Source: Hydractinia symbiolongicarpus
Taxonomy: Eukaryota; Cnidaria; Hydrozoa; Anthoathecata; Hydractiniidae
Length of the DNA stretch: 64,000 nt
Direction of reading: 5' to 3'
NCBI RefSeq assembly: GCF_029227915.1
Contig: NC_079875.1
Location: forward strand, 20,393,001-20,457,000
Below are positions 61,824-64,000 of this stretch, in pieces. How positions within the stretch are numbered: position 1 is the stretch's first letter; the number at the start of each line of letters is the position of its first letter. Under the pieces are notes generated by a model. That model saw nothing but the letters and a program-made list of their open reading frames with translations, was not told where the DNA came from and searched no databases. Made by a program: the position numbers and the translations under genes.

Positions 61824-63028
61824 CCATTGGTAACCTGCACAGGCAGATAAAACCACGTGATTTGCGTGTGAGGCTATATTAGACTGCAAAAGGCCACATT
61901 ACAGCCTTAATAGGACGATGCACGTAGTTAAAGGTGTTCTAAAGCGACGGCGCTAATGAAAACGACTTGGGATGTTGTAGCACATTGAGACTGGAAAGGC
62001 TAGTGCAATGGTAACCGGCGAAGGCAACTCAAACCGCGTGATTTAAGTGTGCGGGCTTTATTAGACCGCAAAAGGCCATATTACGGTCGTTATAGGCCCG
62101 TGCACGTAATTAAGAGTGTTCTAAGGCCACGGCGCTAAGGAGAACTACTTGGAACGTTGTTGTGCATTGAGACTTGAAGGAATAGTCCAATGGTACCCTG
62201 CGCAGGCAGATGGAACCACGTGATTTACGAGTGAGGCCTTTATTAGACTGCAAAAGGTCATATTACAGCATTTATAGGACTGTGCACGTAGTAAAAAGTG
62301 TTCTAAGGCGACGGAGCTATTGAAAACGACTTGGGACGTTGAATTGCATTGAGACTGGAACGACTAGTCCAATGGTAACCTGCAAAAGCAGCTAAAACCG
62401 CGTGATTAAAGTGTGCGGCCTTTATTAGACTGCAAAAGGCCATATTAGGGTCTTTATAGGACTGTGCACGTAGTTAAGAGTGTTCTAAGGCCACGGCGTT
62501 AAGGAGAACTGCTTGGAACGTTGTAGTGCATCAAGACTGGAAGGAATAGTCCAATGGTAAGCTGCGCAGGCAAATGAAACCGCGTGATTTACGTGTGAGG
62601 CCTTTATTAGACTGCAAAAGGCCATATTACAGCCTTTATAGGACGATGCACGTAGTTAAGAGTGTTGTAAAGCGACGGCGCTAAAAAAACGACTTGGGAC
62701 GTTGTACCACATTGAGACCTGAAGGACTAGTCCAATGGTAACCTTCGCAGACAGGTGAAACCACGTGATTTACGTGTGAGGTCTTTATTAGACTGCAAAA
62801 GTCCATATTAGGGTCTATATAGGACTGTGCACGTAGTTAAGAGTGTTCTAAGGCCACGGCGTTAAGGAGAACTGCTTGGAACGTTGTAGTGCATCACGAC
62901 TGGAAGGAATAGTCCAATGGTAAGCTGCGCAGGCAGATGAAACCGCGTGATTTACGTGTGAGGCCTTTATTAGACTGCAAAAGGCCATATTACAGCCTTT
63001 ATAGGACGATGCACGTAGTTAAGAGTGT
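61824..63028 (+). repeat. 1.2-kb left-type segment, distant copy of 38380-39584
   Basis: Copy of 38380-39584 at shift 23444 bp. It places left-type monomers to the right of a 20-kb domain of right-type monomers. Private changes include 'gtctatataggac' at 62814 and 'gcatcacgactgg' at 62892. Confidence 0.8.
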
Positions 63029-64000
63029 TCTAAGGCCACGGCGCTAAGGAGAACCACTTGGAATGTTGTAGTGCATTGAGACTGGAAAGAATAGTCCATT
63101 GGTTCCCTGCGCAGGCAGATAGAACCACGTGATTTGCGTGTGAGGCTATATTAGACTGCAAAAGGCCATATTACAGCCTTAATAGGACAATGCACGTAGT
63201 TAAGAGTGTTCTAAAGCGACGGCTCTAATGAAAACGACTTGGGAAGTTGTAGCACATTGAGACTGGAAAGACTAGTTCAATTGTAACCGGCGCAGGCAAC
63301 TCAAACCGCGTGATTTAAGTGTGCGGCCTTTATTAGACCGCAAAAGGCCATATTACGGTCGTTATAGGCCCGTGCACGTAATTAAGAGTGTTCTAAGGCC
63401 ACGGCGCTAAGGAGAACCACTTGGGACGTGCTGGTGCATTGGGACTGGAACGACTAGTCCAATGATAATCGGCACAGGCAGCTGAAACCACGTGATTTAC
63501 GTGTGAGGTCTTTATAAGACTGCAAAAGGCCATACTACGGTCTTTGTAGGACGATGCACGTAGTTAAGAGTGTTCTAAAGCGACAGCGCTAATGAAAACG
63601 ACTTGGGACGTTGTAGCGCATTGAGACTGGAAGGAATTGTCCAATGGTAACCGGCGCAGGCAGCTGAAACCGCATGATTTACGTGTGCAGCCATTATTGG
63701 ACTGCAAAAGGCCATATTAAGGTCTTTATAGGACTGTGTACGTAGTTAAAAGTGTTCTAAGGCGACGGAGCTATTGAAAACGACTTGGGACGTTGAATTG
63801 CATTGATACTGGAACGACTAGTCCAATGGTAACCTGCAAAAGCAGCTAAAACCACGTGATTTACATGTGAGGCCTTTATTAGACTGCAAAAGGTCATATT
63901 ATACCTTTTTTAGGGCTGTGCACGTAGTTAAGAGTGTTCTAAAGCAACGGCGCTAATGAAAACCACTTGAAACGTTGTAGTGCATCAAGACTGGAAGGAA
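63029..64000 (+). repeat. Right end of window, left-type mosaic; last monomer cut
   Basis: The monomer series 'ccattggttccctgcgc', 'actagttcaat', 'gggacgtgctggtgcattggg' at 63.06-63.5 kb is the same as at about 11.5, 14.0, 17.8, 23.5, 25.8 and 30.5 kb. After 63.5 kb it is followed by class ii, i, v and iv types. The last monomer starts at 63984 and is cut by the window edge. No unique sequence is seen. Confidence 0.8.

Larger units (their letters stand above)
1..64000 (+). repeat. Satellite DNA array, ~182-bp monomer, ~352 head-to-tail copies
   Basis: Every stretch I read is a copy of the same monomer. It starts at 'attgagact' (or 'atcaagact'), and landmarks follow in a fixed order: tagtccaatgg, aacc, (a/g)cgtgattt, cctttatta, gactgcaaaagg, ggactgtgcacgtagttaag, gtgttctaag, cggcgcta, acttgg, acgttg. 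Spacing between equivalent landmarks is 182 bp, or 181 bp when the A-run of one class has seven instead of eight A. All copies have the same orientation, and I saw no inversion and no foreign insertion. The window opens and closes inside monomers, so the array continues on both sides. One representative monomer counted by hand is 182 bp with 86 G+C and 10 CpG. The period is close to a nucleosome repeat, as in many centromeric satellites. That it is a centromere core rather than pericentromeric or subtelomeric satellite is inference. No gene or RNA is expected anywhere in the window. Confidence 0.98.

Noticed and set aside
1-64000. CRISPR array
   Set aside because: There are no short identical repeats with unique spacers. 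The entire 182 bp is repeated, and variation is spread over it.
1-64000. Transposon, rDNA, histone or telomere repeats inside the array
   Set aside because: I read through both ends and all blocks and found only monomer landmarks at the expected spacing. No segment longer than a few bases falls outside the satellite.

Overview
The window is one uninterrupted array of satellite DNA. From base 1 to base 64000 it is made of head-to-tail copies of a monomer of about 182 bp, roughly 352 copies, all in the same orientation. I found no gene, RNA gene, transposon, rDNA, telomere repeat or other unique sequence on either strand. The organism must be a eukaryote, because a 64 kb array of nucleosome-sized monomers with higher-order structure is typical of centromeric or pericentromeric heterochromatin. 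I do not recognise the monomer and cannot name a taxon. A representative monomer counted by hand is about 47% GC, has about as many CpG as its base composition predicts, and is purine-rich on the + strand.

Monomers fall into a few recurrent classes, told apart mainly by their 3' third. These are: (i) an 'aaggagaac' tail; (ii) an 'aatgaaaacgac' tail; (iii) a 'ctaaaaaaacgac' tail, often 181 bp because of the A-run; (iv) an 'aagcaacgg...cttgaaacg' tail followed by 'gcatcaag'; (v) an 'ggagctattg' tail ending in 'gaattgc'. The 5' third varies independently of the tail, so many monomers look like recombinants.

The array is layered. Positions 1-9.5 kb are a heterogeneous mosaic with small duplications. 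Positions 9490-11172 reappear at 21112-22794. A 2545-bp unit (14 monomers) is tandemly duplicated at 11176-16265. A block of about 7 kb at 17301-24825 is repeated at 25287-31908, with internal differences that are nearly all whole monomers. A 727-bp unit (4 monomers) from 31.7 kb is nested in a 2182-bp unit (12 monomers) duplicated at 32437-36800. A 3455-bp unit (19 monomers) is duplicated at 39034-45943. A roughly 5.28-kb unit (29 monomers) is duplicated at about 43.5-53.5 kb. A 5095-bp-spaced block covers 53.45-61.7 kb. The last 2.3 kb return to sequence types of the left half.

No protein system is encoded. The short minus-strand reading frames are satellite sequence read through. The parts worth attention are the multi-scale higher-order organisation, lineage-marking indels, a left/right split in variant families near 38-41 kb, and a monomer rich in short dyads with a CACGTGAT box in many copies. 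A centromeric role is an inference from architecture alone. All repeat coordinates were aligned by eye, and breakpoints are uncertain by tens of bases.
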